From Burkholderia sp. 9120 (GTDB lineage: Bacteria > Pseudomonadota > Gammaproteobacteria > Burkholderiales > Burkholderiaceae): a DNA stretch of 64,000 nucleotides. Under the pieces are notes generated by a model. It was not told the origin of the DNA and did not search any database. It saw nothing but the letters and a program-made list of their open reading frames with translations. Numbering within the stretch: position 1 is the first letter of the stretch; every line of letters begins with the position of its first letter. Below are positions 1 through 8,554 of the stretch, piece after piece. The stretch is taken from contig NZ_JQNA01000002.1 of NCBI RefSeq assembly GCF_000745015.1, positions 930,001 to 994,000 of the forward strand, written 5' to 3'. Both the position numbers and the translations under genes were made by a program.

Positions 1-77
1 TACGCAAGAAAGTGGACACGCCCGGCGAGCGTCCGTTGATCCGCACGATTCGCGGTTCGGGTTATCTGTTCGGCTGA
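1..77 (+). CDS. OmpR/PhoB-family response regulator, C-terminal end only
   Basis: Only the last 24 codons (in frame from base 3) and the TGA stop at 75-77 lie in the window. The residues end in ...IRTIRGSGYLFG, the typical recognition-helix and wing end of an OmpR/PhoB winged-helix DNA-binding domain. The receiver and the start are off the left edge. It lies 243 bp upstream of an RND efflux trio on the same strand, so it may regulate that pump; this is inferred from position only. A strong hairpin follows the stop. Confidence 0.85.
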   Translation, partial: RKKVDTPGERPLIRTIRGSGYLFG

Positions 78-103
78 CGCATTCCAACCGTTGCGGTGAA
101 CGA

Positions 104-131
104 ACTTTAGCGCTGCCTGCAGCGCTAAAGT
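104..131 (+). terminator. Hairpin after the response regulator
   Basis: A perfect 12-bp stem (arms 104-115 and 120-131, ACTTTAGCGCTG and its complement) with a 4-base CCTG loop starts 26 bp after the regulator stop codon. There is no long T run, so intrinsic termination is likely but unproven. It would separate the regulator from the RND operon. Confidence 0.6.
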
Positions 132-320
132 CGTTGCGGCACGCGTGCCGATGCGATGACGGACCACGCGCCGCTTCCTAAAACTAGTTTCATTTGATTA
201 GTCCACGCCTGTTAGGCCCCGCTCTCCAGAATGCCGGTACCGGGTCGCGCCATCAGGGCGAGCCCCACTTGACACACGCCCGCGCAGATTCAATCGCGCC
301 TCTGAACGGAGCAGCCTTCG

Positions 321-3300
321 ATGTTAAAAATAGTCCGGTTGGCTTTAACCCGGCCCTACACGTTCATCGTGCTGGCGCTGCTGATCCTGTTGATCGGCCC
401 GCTTGCCGCGTTGCGCACGCCGACGGATATCTTTCCCGACATCCGCATTCCCGTGATCAGCGTGGTGTGGAACTACGCCGGCCTGCAACCGGACGACATG
501 TCCGGGCGGATCGTCAGCTACTACGAACGCACGCTCGGCACGACCGTCAACGACGTCGCGCATATCGAGTCGCAATCGTTTCGCGGCTACGGCATCGTTA
601 AGATTTTCTTCCAGCCGACCGTGGATATCCGCACCGCCACCGCGCAGGTCACCTCCGTGTCGCAGACGGTGCTCAAGCAGATGCCGCCCGGCACCACGCC
701 GCCGCAAATTCTCAACTACAACGCGTCCACGGTGCCGGTGCTGCAACTGGCGCTCACCAGCAATACGCTCGACGAACAGAAACTCGCCGACTACGCGACC
801 AACTTCATTCGTCCGCAATTGCTCAGCGTGCCGGGCGTGGCGATTCCGACGCCGTACGGCGGCAAGACCCGTGAAGTACAGATCGACCTCGATCCGCAGG
901 CCTTGCAGGCGAAAAAGCTCTCGGCGAACGACGTTGCCACGGCGCTCGCGCAGCAGAACCAGATCATTCCCGCCGGCACCGAAAAGATCGGCCGCTTCGA
1001 ATACAACATCAAGCTGAACAACAGTCCGCTCGCGCTCGACGAGCTCAATGCGCTACCGATCAAGACCGTGGATGGCGCAACCATCTACATTCGCGATGTG
1101 GCGCACGTGCGCGACGGTTATCCGCCGCAAAGCAACGTGGTCCGCGTGGACGGGCATCGCGCGGTGCTGATGAGCATTCTGAAGAACGGCTCGGCGTCGA
1201 CGCTCGACATTATCGCGGGCGTCAAGGCGCAACTGCCGCGTATCGAAGCAACCTTGCCGCCGAGCCTGAAGCTCGTCACGATGGGCGATCAGTCCACCTT
1301 CGTGAAAGGCGCGGTCAGCGGCGTGGCGCGCGAAGGCGTGATCGCCGCCGCGCTGACCTCGCTGATGATTCTGCTGTTCCTCGGTAGCTGGCGCTCCACG
1401 GTGATTATCGCGGCGTCGATTCCGCTCGCGGTGCTGGCCGCGATTGCCGGCCTTGCCGCGATGGGCGAAACACTCAACGTGATGACGCTCGGCGGCCTCG
1501 CGCTGGCGGTCGGGATTCTGGTCGACGACGCCACCGTCACGATCGAGAACATCAACTGGCATCTGGAACAAGGCAAGGACGTGAGGAGCGCGATTCTGGA
1601 CGGCGCCGCGCAGATCGTCGCGCCTGCGTTCGTGTCGCTGCTGTGTATCTGTATCGTGTTCGTGCCGATGCTGCTGCTGAACGGCATTGCGCGTTTTCTA
1701 TTCGTGCCGATGGCCGAAGCCGTGATCTTTGCGATGATCGCGTCGTTCATTCTGTCGCGTACGTTTGTGCCGATGATGGCGCAATACCTGTTGCGTCCGC
1801 ATGCATCGGGCGGCCACGCGTCGGGCGAACTCGCCGCCGTGATGGACCCGCACGGCGGCCACTTCCACGCGCCGCCGTCGCGCAATCCGCTGGTGCGTTT
1901 CCAGCGCGGCTTCGAACATCGTTTCGAGCGCGTGCGTGGCGTGTACCGGATCGTGCTGGGTCTCGCGCTCACCCACCGCAAGCGCTTCGTGACGGGGTTT
2001 CTGATCGTGGTCGGCGCGTCGTTCCTGCTCGCGCCGTGGCTCGGCCGCAATTTCTTCCCCAATATCGACTCGGGCGAAATTGCGATCCATGTACGCGCAC
2101 CGATCGGCACACGGATCGAAGACACGGCCGCGCAATTCGATCAGATCGAAAACGCGGTGCGCCGCGCGATTCCGCCGGATCAACTGCGCAGCATCGTCGA
2201 CAACATCGGCTTGCCGAACAGCGGTATCAATCTGACCTATAACAACAGCGGCACGACCGGCCCGCAGGACGGCGACATTTTCGTTTCGCTGAACGAGGAC
2301 CATCAGCCGACCGCGGACTACGTGCGCACCTTGCGCGAAACATTGCCGCGCCAGTTTCCGGGGACGACGTTCGCGTTCCTGCCGGCCGATATCGTGAGTC
2401 AGATTCTGAATTTCGGTGCGCCCGCACCGATCGATCTGCAGGTCGCCGGGCCGAACCAGGCGGCGAATCATCGCTACGCCAACGAAGTGATGCGCCAGAT
2501 GCGGATGATTCCCGGCATCGCCGATACGCGGATCCAGCAAGCTTCCACCTATCCGCAATTCACCGTCTCGGTGGACCGCTCGCGCGCCGATCAGCTCGGC
2601 ATTACCGAACAGGACGTCACCAACTCCGTGGTGGCGAGCCTGTCCGGCACGAGCCAGGTGTCGCCGACTTACTGGCTCAATCCGAAGAACGGCGTGTCGT
2701 ATCCGATCGTGGCGCAAACGCCGCAATACCGGATGACGTCGCTGTCGAACCTCAGCAATCTGCCGGTGACCAGCAAGGCCGGCCAGGCGCAGATTCTCGG
2801 TGGCATTGCGACGATCACACGCGGCGTGGGCGATGCGGTCGTGTCGCACTACAACATCGAGCCGCTCTACGACGTGTTCGCGACGACGCAAGGTCAGGAC
2901 CTCGGCGCGGTCGCCGCGAAGATCCAGACCATCGTGCACGCCACCGCGAAAGACGTGCCGAAGGGTTCGATCGTCACGCTGCGCGGCCAGGTGCAAACCA
3001 TGAACAGCGCGTTCCTCGGTCTGTCGCTCGGCCTGCTCGGGGCGATCCTGCTGATCTTTCTGCTGATCGTCGTGAATTTCCATTCGTGGAGCGATGCGTT
3101 CGTGATCGTCACCGCGTTGCCCGCGGCACTGGCCGGCATCGTCTGGATGCTGTTCACCACGCACACGCCGCTCTCGGTGCCGGCGCTGACCGGCGCGATT
3201 CTCTGCATGGGCGTGGCGACCGCCAACAGCATTCTGGTGGTGAGCTTTGCGCGCGAACGGCTGGCGGTGACCGGTAATGCGCTGGTCGCCGCAATGGAAG

Positions 3301-3578
3301 CCGGCTTCACGCGCTTTCGCCCGGTGCTGATGACCGCGCTCGCCATGATCATCGGCATGGCGCCGATGGCGCTCGGCCTCGGCGACGGCGGCGAACAGAA
3401 CGCCCCGCTCGGTCGCGCCGTGATCGGCGGTCTGATCTGCGCGACGTTCGCCACGCTGCTGTTCGTGCCCGTCGTCTTCAGTCTCGTGCACCGGCGCGAT
3501 GCCGCCGGGCACGATCATTCGCCCGCTTCTTCTCACGACCACTCTTCATCCGAACCCGGAGCCCATCATGTCCACTGA
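321..3578 (+). CDS. RND efflux pump permease (HAE1/AcrB-like superfamily)
   Basis: This 1085-residue inner-membrane proton antiporter would be the pump of a tripartite efflux system. It starts with a membrane helix (residues ~10-32), has two large periplasmic loops, and carries the proton-relay Asp pair D402-D403 in a GILVDDA motif of the fourth helix. Two His-rich stretches are unusual: the central cytoplasmic loop (~494-520, with HASGGHASG and DPHGGHFH) and the C-terminal tail (~1057-1085, with DHSPASSHDH and HHVH). A GGAG lies 9 bp before the ATG. Its last 11 bases overlap the adaptor gene, so the genes are co-transcribed. The substrate is unknown; the His-rich parts might bind metal, but the fold looks like a drug or solvent pump. 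Confidence 0.93.
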   Translation: MLKIVRLALTRPYTFIVLALLILLIGPLAALRTPTDIFPDIRIPVISVVWNYAGLQPDDMSGRIVSYYERTLGTTVNDVAHIESQSFRGYGIVKIFFQPTVDIRTATAQVTSVSQTVLKQMPPGTTPPQILNYNASTVPVLQLALTSNTLDEQKLADYATNFIRPQLLSVPGVAIPTPYGGKTREVQIDLDPQALQAKKLSANDVATALAQQNQIIPAGTEKIGRFEYNIKLNNSPLALDELNALPIKTVDGATIYIRDVAHVRDGYPPQSNVVRVDGHRAVLMSILKNGSASTLDIIAGVKAQLPRIEATLPPSLKLVTMGDQSTFVKGAVSGVAREGVIAAALTSLMILLFLGSWRSTVIIAASIPLAVLAAIAGLAAMGETLNVMTLGGLALAVGILVDDATVTIENINWHLEQGKDVRSAILDGAAQIVAPAFVSLLCICIVFVPMLLLNGIARFLFVPMAEAVIFAMIASFILSRTFVPMMAQYLLRPHASGGHASGELAAVMDPHGGHFHAPPSRNPLVRFQRGFEHRFERVRGVYRIVLGLALTHRKRFVTGFLIVVGASFLLAPWLGRNFFPNIDSGEIAIHVRAPIGTRIEDTAAQFDQIENAVRRAIPPDQLRSIVDNIGLPNSGINLTYNNSGTTGPQDGDIFVSLNEDHQPTADYVRTLRETLPRQFPGTTFAFLPADIVSQILNFGAPAPIDLQVAGPNQAANHRYANEVMRQMRMIPGIADTRIQQASTYPQFTVSVDRSRADQLGITEQDVTNSVVASLSGTSQVSPTYWLNPKNGVSYPIVAQTPQYRMTSLSNLSNLPVTSKAGQAQILGGIATITRGVGDAVVSHYNIEPLYDVFATTQGQDLGAVAAKIQTIVHATAKDVPKGSIVTLRGQVQTMNSAFLGLSLGLLGAILLIFLLIVVNFHSWSDAFVIVTALPAALAGIVWMLFTTHTPLSVPALTGAILCMGVATANSILVVSFARERLAVTGNALVAAMEAGFTRFRPVLMTALAMIIGMAPMALGLGDGGEQNAPLGRAVIGGLICATFATLLFVPVVFSLVHRRDAAGHDHSPASSHDHSSSEPGAHHVH

Positions 3579-4770
3579 GATCGAGATCAATTCGCCCAAA
3601 CGGCTGCGTCATCTGAGGCTCGTCGGTATCGTCGCGCTGCTGGTCGCGGCGGGCATCGTGGCGAGCGGTATCGCGAGTCGCGTCCACGCGAAGCAGGAGT
3701 TGACCACCTGGTCCGCGCAGCAAGCCGTGCCGACGGTGGTTGCGTACACACCCAAACACGACGCCGACGCGCAGGCGCTGGTGTTGCCGGGACGTCTGTC
3801 CGCCTTCGTCAACGCGCCGATCTATGCGCGTGTGTCCGGCTATCTGCACGCGTGGTACGCGGATATCGGCACGCATGTCAAAGCCGGCCAATTGCTTGGG
3901 GTGATCGACACGCCGGACCTCGATCAGCAGTTGCAGCAGGCGCGCGCCGATCTGCAGAATTCGGTGGCCAATGAAAAACTCGCGGCGTCCACCGCGCACC
4001 GCTGGACGGAGATGCTGAAACAGGACTCGGTTTCGCAGCAGGACGCCGATGAGAAGACCAGCGACCTCGTCGCAAAGCAGGCCACGGTCGCCGCGGCCCA
4101 GGCGAATGTGGGCCGCCTGGAAGCGCTCGAATCGTTCAAACGCATTACCGCGCCGTTCGACGGTGTCGTCACCGCACGCACGACCGATATCGGCGCGCTG
4201 ATCAACGCCGGTGGCGGCAATGGGCCGGAGCTGTTCTCGGTATCCGACGCGCGCCAGTTGCGCGTCTATGTCAGCGTGCCGCAGGATGAAGCGGCCGCGA
4301 TCCAGCCCGGCATGAGCGCGACGCTCACCGTGCCGGAACGTCCGGGCGTCAAGTTCAACGCCAAACTGGTCGATACCGACGACGCGATCACGCCGTCGTC
4401 CGGTACGTTGCTGGTGCAACTATCGGTCGACAACAAAGACGGCGTGTTGATCCCCGGCGAGTACACCGAGGTGCATTTCGATTTGCCGACCAATGCCCAC
4501 GCGTTGTCGATTCCCGCGAGTTCGCTGATTTTCCGGCAACACGGCTTGCAGGTCGCCGTGGTCGGCAACGACAACCGCGCGGTGCTGAAACCCGTATCGA
4601 TCGCAACCGATCTCGGCACGCACGTCGAGATCGCGTCGGGTCTGAACCCGAGCGACCGCGTGATCGACAACCCGCCCGACTCACTCGCCTCGGGCGATGA
4701 AGTGCGGCTGCAAGGCACCCCGGGCACGGCGCTGGCGGAGCGCCGCGCGGCGGAGAGCACCCATGGATAA
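3568..4770 (+). CDS. RND periplasmic adaptor (membrane fusion protein, HlyD/AcrA type)
   Basis: This 400-residue protein would bridge the inner-membrane pump and the outer-membrane channel. An N-terminal anchor (~residues 17-38) is followed by a barrel-sandwich half (RVSGYLHAWYADIGTHVKAGQ), a coiled-coil hairpin (~110-185), the second half-lipoyl motif (ITAPFDGVVTAR) and a beta-barrel domain. The ATG at 3568 is chosen over an upstream in-frame ATG at 3499 because GGAG lies 7 bp before it and the homologous region begins there. It overlaps the pump gene by 11 bp and the next gene by 8 bp. Confidence 0.93.
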   Translation: MSTEIEINSPKRLRHLRLVGIVALLVAAGIVASGIASRVHAKQELTTWSAQQAVPTVVAYTPKHDADAQALVLPGRLSAFVNAPIYARVSGYLHAWYADIGTHVKAGQLLGVIDTPDLDQQLQQARADLQNSVANEKLAASTAHRWTEMLKQDSVSQQDADEKTSDLVAKQATVAAAQANVGRLEALESFKRITAPFDGVVTARTTDIGALINAGGGNGPELFSVSDARQLRVYVSVPQDEAAAIQPGMSATLTVPERPGVKFNAKLVDTDDAITPSSGTLLVQLSVDNKDGVLIPGEYTEVHFDLPTNAHALSIPASSLIFRQHGLQVAVVGNDNRAVLKPVSIATDLGTHVEIASGLNPSDRVIDNPPDSLASGDEVRLQGTPGTALAERRAAESTHG

Positions 4771-6307
4771 ACGCCGCTTGCGCGTTGCGAACGTGGCGAA
4801 CGTTGCAATGGTTGCCTTAGCTGCCGCGCTGCTGGTGAGCGGCTGTTCGTTCGCACCGGTCTACCATGCGCCGGCCGCCAGCATTCCCACCACGTTCAAG
4901 GAAGGCGGCGCCTGGCAACTCGCGCGGCCGGCCGACCGCGTGCCGCGCGACGCGTGGTGGACCGTGTATCGCGATCCCGTGCTCGATCATCTGGAACAAC
5001 AGGTGGCAGCGGCCAACCCGAATGTCGCGGCCGCGATGGCGCGTCACGACGAAGCCACTGCATATCTCGCGCAGGCCCGCTCAGGATTGTTGCCAACGAT
5101 CGGCGCGGAAGCGTCGGTCGAACGTCAGCGGCAGTCGGATAACCGCCCGCTGCGGGGCGCGGGACAGCCTTCGGTGTACGGCACCAATAACGTCGACGTC
5201 GGCATCAGCTACGACCTCGATCTATGGGGCAAGATCCGCAACGAAGTGGCCGCGGGCAACGCGGCGGCGCAGGCCAGCGAGGCCGATCTCGAATCGGTGC
5301 GCCTGAGCTTGCAGGCGGATCTGGCTAACGCGTATTTCAATCTGCGCGGGCTCGACGCGCAACAGCAGTTGCTCAACGATACGATCGCCACCTACCAGCG
5401 CGCCCTCACCCTCACCATGAGCCGCCATGCCGGTGGGATTGCGTCGGACCTCGACGTGTCGCGCGCGCAGACGCAACTGGACACCGCGCGCGCCTCCGCC
5501 GACGATATCGCCGCGCGCCGCGCGCTCTACGAACATGCGATCGCCAGCCTGACCGGCCAGCCCGCGTCGATTTTCGCGCTGGCGCCGGTGACGGCGACGA
5601 CCTATCTGCCGTCCATTCCGACCGGCGTGCCGGCCGCGTTGTTGCAGCGGCGGCCCGATATCGCGGCGGCCGAGCGACGCGTCGCGCAAGCGAACGCGCA
5701 GATCGGCGTGGCCAAGGCGGCGTTCTTCCCGGATATCTCGCTCGGTCTCGACGGCGGTTATCAAAGCGACACGCTTTCGCCATGGTTGATGGCGCCCAAC
5801 GAAATCTGGTCGGTGGGTCCGAGTCTCGTCCTCACGCTGTTCGACGGTGGCCGCCGTGAAGCGATGACCGATCAGGCGCGCGCCAAGCTCGCCGAGAACG
5901 GCGCGAAGTACAAGGCGACCGTGTTACTCGCGTTCCAGCAGGTGGAGGACAACCTCGCGCAACTGCATCATCTCGGCGATGAAGCCACGCAGCAGAACGC
6001 CGCGCTGATCGCCGCACAACGCACGTTGACGCTGTCGATGTCGCGCTATCGCGACGGCGTGGTCAGCTATCTGGACGTGGTGACCTCGCAGACCACCGAG
6101 CTGACCACGCAGATCGATGCGTTGAACCTCGAAACGCGGCGTTTGCTGGCTTCCGTGGGCTTGATCGAGGCGTTGGGTGGCGGCTGGTCGGCGGACGGCG
6201 CCAAGGCCGCGCCTGAGGTTGAGGCGATGCCACTTCGGGCGATGCCGGTTGCCGTGGGCGCTTCCAGTACTTCTGGCGCCTCTGCCGCAGTCGCCTCCGC
6301 AGGTTAA
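4763..6307 (+). CDS. Outer-membrane efflux lipoprotein (NodT/OprM family)
   Basis: This 514-residue protein would be the TolC-like outer-membrane channel of the trio. The ATG at 4763 gives a lipoprotein signal peptide with lipobox LVSGC, so Cys28 would be lipidated. Two OEP repeats follow, with the family motifs YDLDLWGKIRNEV and PDIAAAERRVAQANAQIG. The C-terminal ~30 residues are rich in Ala, Ser and Val and look unstructured. The start overlaps the adaptor stop by 8 bp (ATGGATAA), indicating translational coupling. A bidirectional terminator follows. Confidence 0.93.
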   Translation: MDKRRLRVANVANVAMVALAAALLVSGCSFAPVYHAPAASIPTTFKEGGAWQLARPADRVPRDAWWTVYRDPVLDHLEQQVAAANPNVAAAMARHDEATAYLAQARSGLLPTIGAEASVERQRQSDNRPLRGAGQPSVYGTNNVDVGISYDLDLWGKIRNEVAAGNAAAQASEADLESVRLSLQADLANAYFNLRGLDAQQQLLNDTIATYQRALTLTMSRHAGGIASDLDVSRAQTQLDTARASADDIAARRALYEHAIASLTGQPASIFALAPVTATTYLPSIPTGVPAALLQRRPDIAAAERRVAQANAQIGVAKAAFFPDISLGLDGGYQSDTLSPWLMAPNEIWSVGPSLVLTLFDGGRREAMTDQARAKLAENGAKYKATVLLAFQQVEDNLAQLHHLGDEATQQNAALIAAQRTLTLSMSRYRDGVVSYLDVVTSQTTELTTQIDALNLETRRLLASVGLIEALGGGWSADGAKAAPEVEAMPLRAMPVAVGASSTSGASAAVASAG

Positions 6308-6363
6308 ACGAGCGACTGCCTTCAACAACGTTTTGTCGCAAACCGTTGCGGCCGCAAACAAAA

Positions 6364-6396
6364 AAACGTCGTGGGTTCTCTGAACCCGCGACGTTT
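6364..6396. terminator. Bidirectional terminator between efflux operon and porin
   Basis: A 14-bp stem (6364-6377 with 6383-6396, one G-T wobble) closes on a CTCTG loop. T-rich sequence follows on the plus strand and a run of A precedes it, which is a T run on the minus strand. It sits between the convergent efflux operon and porin gene and can serve both. Confidence 0.85.
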
Positions 6397-6446
6397 CTTT
6401 TTCTTCTTTCAGGCGCGCCCCTTCAGAGCCGCGCCTGTGGCACGCC

Positions 6447-7625
6447 TTAGAACCGGTGCCGCACGCCCACCGCCACGACCGCTTGCCGGTCGCTCGACGA
6501 AGCCGCCAGCGAATAGATCGACGCATTACCCAGCACCGCGATCCCATCCGCGCCCGTCACGTGCTGATAGGTGCCTTCCAGATACAGATCGGTGCGGCGC
6601 GACAGCGCGTAATCGGCCTGCAGCATGAACTGGTTCCACTTCGGCGAGTAGCTCTGGCCGCCCGTGCTGAAGTGGCCATCCGTGAACGTATACGAGCCCC
6701 CCAGCGTGAACGCCGGCGTGATCGCGTAGCGGGCGTTCAACTCATAGTTGTTGAAGGTCAGCAGATCGCCGTTGAGCGTCGAATACGCGCCGCCCTGCGT
6801 GATCTGATGCGGGTCGTTGAGCATGGTCCGCGTGAAAACGAGGCCAAGCGTCGCCGCGCCGAACGTATAGCGTCCCGCCGCGCCGAGCACGCGCTGACGC
6901 GCACCGGTGAACACCGCGTCGCCGTCGCTGCTGCTCACCGCGCCGCCGGTATTGGCCGGCTGGTTGACGCCGCCCGGCTGGTTGATCTGCAGGTACGCGA
7001 CCGCCAGGTTGAACGGACCGCCCGCCCACTGCGCGCCGAGGCTGTAAGCGTTGTTGTTGCTGAAGCCGCCCGCCGCATTGCTGAACGCGTACGCGCCGCC
7101 GACGGTGACCCCGTAGTAGGTCGCGCTGCGGTATTTCACCGCGTTGTTCATGCGCAGGTCGTTGTTCAGGTTGTCGTTATCGAACGGATGATCGGCGATA
7201 TTGCCGCCGAAGCCCGAACCGGTCGCCGACAACGGCGCCACGAAGTCGACCAGGAAGTCGTATTGACGGCCCAGCGTCACCGTCCCCCACTGCTTGCTCG
7301 CGATCCCGACCCACGCCTGACGACCGAACTCATCTCCGCCGTTGGAGAACTTGCCGCTGTCGATATTGAAACCGTTCTCCAGATCGAAGACCGCGCTCAA
7401 TCCGCCGCCCAGATCTTCGTTACCGCGCAGGCCCCAGCGGTCGGTACTCACGTTGCCGCTTTCCATCATCCAGTTGCTTTTGCCGCCGTTAGCCGACTTC
7501 TGATTGCTGATGTAGTCGAGGCCGGTGTCGAGCGTCCCGTAGAGCGTCACGCTGCTTTGCGCGTGTGCCGCCGCGCCGAGGGTGCTGGCCAGCGCGACGA
7601 GTGTGGTTGCGAATGCTTTATTCAT
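6447..7625 (-). CDS. Gram-negative porin (OmpC-like, Burkholderia type)
   Basis: A 392-residue outer-membrane trimeric porin for small hydrophilic solutes. The ATG at 7625 gives a clean signal peptide (MNKAFATTLVALASTLGAAAHAQ), followed by the family start SSVTLYGTLDTG. Other family marks are WGLRGNEDLGGGLSAVF, the GRQYD motif and a C-terminal VRHRF ending in Phe for BAM recognition. An upstream in-frame ATG (7724) would add 33 unrelated residues and is rejected. It is closest in kind to the porin at 8555-9670. Confidence 0.93.
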   Translation of the reverse strand: MNKAFATTLVALASTLGAAAHAQSSVTLYGTLDTGLDYISNQKSANGGKSNWMMESGNVSTDRWGLRGNEDLGGGLSAVFDLENGFNIDSGKFSNGGDEFGRQAWVGIASKQWGTVTLGRQYDFLVDFVAPLSATGSGFGGNIADHPFDNDNLNNDLRMNNAVKYRSATYYGVTVGGAYAFSNAAGGFSNNNAYSLGAQWAGGPFNLAVAYLQINQPGGVNQPANTGGAVSSSDGDAVFTGARQRVLGAAGRYTFGAATLGLVFTRTMLNDPHQITQGGAYSTLNGDLLTFNNYELNARYAITPAFTLGGSYTFTDGHFSTGGQSYSPKWNQFMLQADYALSRRTDLYLEGTYQHVTGADGIAVLGNASIYSLAASSSDRQAVVAVGVRHRF

Positions 7626-7951
7626 GTTTGATTCCGGGTAAGAGAAGGCACCGGTCCGCGCAAGAACGGACTGGTCCCGCACACCGTACGGGTAGCCGCA
7701 ATGTAAATAGCGGCGGTGACACACCCGTGATCAAAACCGGTCGTTTCATGAAACGTTTTTTATGTTCATGACATGTCCGCGACGGACCGATGAATCAGCG
7801 CCTCGCCGACGCTCCAGCAGATAAATTTCTTTTCATGCACACACGGCCGATCCGCTAACGCCGCTTGACTATCCTTCTCATCAACCGATCCACGAAACCC
7901 TTGAGGTTCGCGCATCGGTGCCACCCAACCTGATTTATGAGGATTACGAAC
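7626..7951. other. Intergenic region between divergent porin and DUF4148 genes
   Basis: These 326 bp must hold the promoters of both divergent genes. I see a perfect 14-bp palindrome at 7742-7755 (listed separately) and a T-rich stretch after it. No further gene is supported. Confidence 0.5.
7742..7755. promoter_or_regulatory. Palindrome, candidate operator upstream of the porin
   Basis: CGTTTCATGAAACG is its own reverse complement. It lies 117 bp upstream of the porin start and 196 bp upstream of the DUF4148 gene. A symmetric 14-mer in a divergent promoter region suggests a dimeric regulator site. No specific regulator can be named. Confidence 0.35.
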
Positions 7952-8230
7952 ATGAAATCTCTGACGCTCGCCATCGCTTTCATCGGTGCAACCGCAACGG
8001 CTTCCGCCTTCGCTCAATCGACCACTGCGCCGACGCAACAGAACGCCGCGCCGGCCATGCAAGTGGCGGCGAACACCACCAGCACCACCGGCAACGTGAC
8101 GGGCTCGTGGGTCGCGCCGTACGGCCAGGCCACGCCCGGCAAGACTCGCGCTCAGGTTTATCGCGAACTGGTGCACGCCGAGAAGGACGGTCAACTGGCG
8201 TATCTGAATTCGACGATTTACGCGCACTGA
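7952..8230 (+). CDS. DUF4148 family small secreted protein
   Basis: A 92-residue periplasmic or secreted protein of unknown function, typical of Burkholderiaceae. The ATG at 7952 is preferred over one 15 bp upstream because GAGGA lies 8 bp before it. A signal peptide runs to about residue 22 (ATASAFAQ). The C-terminal TRAQVYRELVHAEKDGQL block is the conserved DUF4148 core. A second family member is at 13887-14252. Confidence 0.85.
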   Translation: MKSLTLAIAFIGATATASAFAQSTTAPTQQNAAPAMQVAANTTSTTGNVTGSWVAPYGQATPGKTRAQVYRELVHAEKDGQLAYLNSTIYAH

Positions 8231-8333
8231 GATGCTTCTGCTGAACCCCAGCCGACGGCGCGCCATGTGGCCGCTGTCGTCTGGACTCGCTTGACTGCCC
8301 ATCGCAACGCTCTGTATTGACACCCCCATATCG

Positions 8334-8492
8334 ATGACTCTTCGCACCGCGATCAAACGAACCGCTTCGTTCGCCGTCGCCGCCGTGGCTGCTGGACTGC
8401 TGTTATCCGGCTGCGCGACGAGCACCACACCGACCTCCGCCGACAATTGCGTCGGGCCGCCCAGTTACTGCAACATTTACTTTGGTTCATGA
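8334..8492 (+). CDS. Small lipoprotein, hypothetical
   Basis: A 52-residue reading frame, too short for many gene callers. It has a basic N-terminus, a hydrophobic stretch and a lipobox LLSGC with Cys27. The mature part would be only ~26 residues, with two further cysteines (Cys39, Cys46) that could form a disulfide. Its stop sits immediately before a strong terminator hairpin and it lies 103 bp after the DUF4148 gene on the same strand. The clean lipobox and terminator make it likely to be real. Function unknown. Confidence 0.65.
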   Translation: MTLRTAIKRTASFAVAAVAAGLLLSGCATSTTPTSADNCVGPPSYCNIYFGS

Positions 8493-8494
8493 AA

Positions 8495-8530
8495 AAAGAG
8501 AGCGCTACCCTTTCGGGCAGCGCTCTCTTT
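8495..8530. terminator. Bidirectional terminator after the small lipoprotein
   Basis: A perfect 12-bp stem (8495-8506 with 8519-8530, AAAGAGAGCGCT and complement), further extended by CCC/GGG near the loop. A and T runs at the two ends make it suitable for both the plus-strand lipoprotein gene and the convergent porin. Confidence 0.88.
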
Positions 8531-8554
8531 CATTTGGTGCGAGTACTTTGTGTT

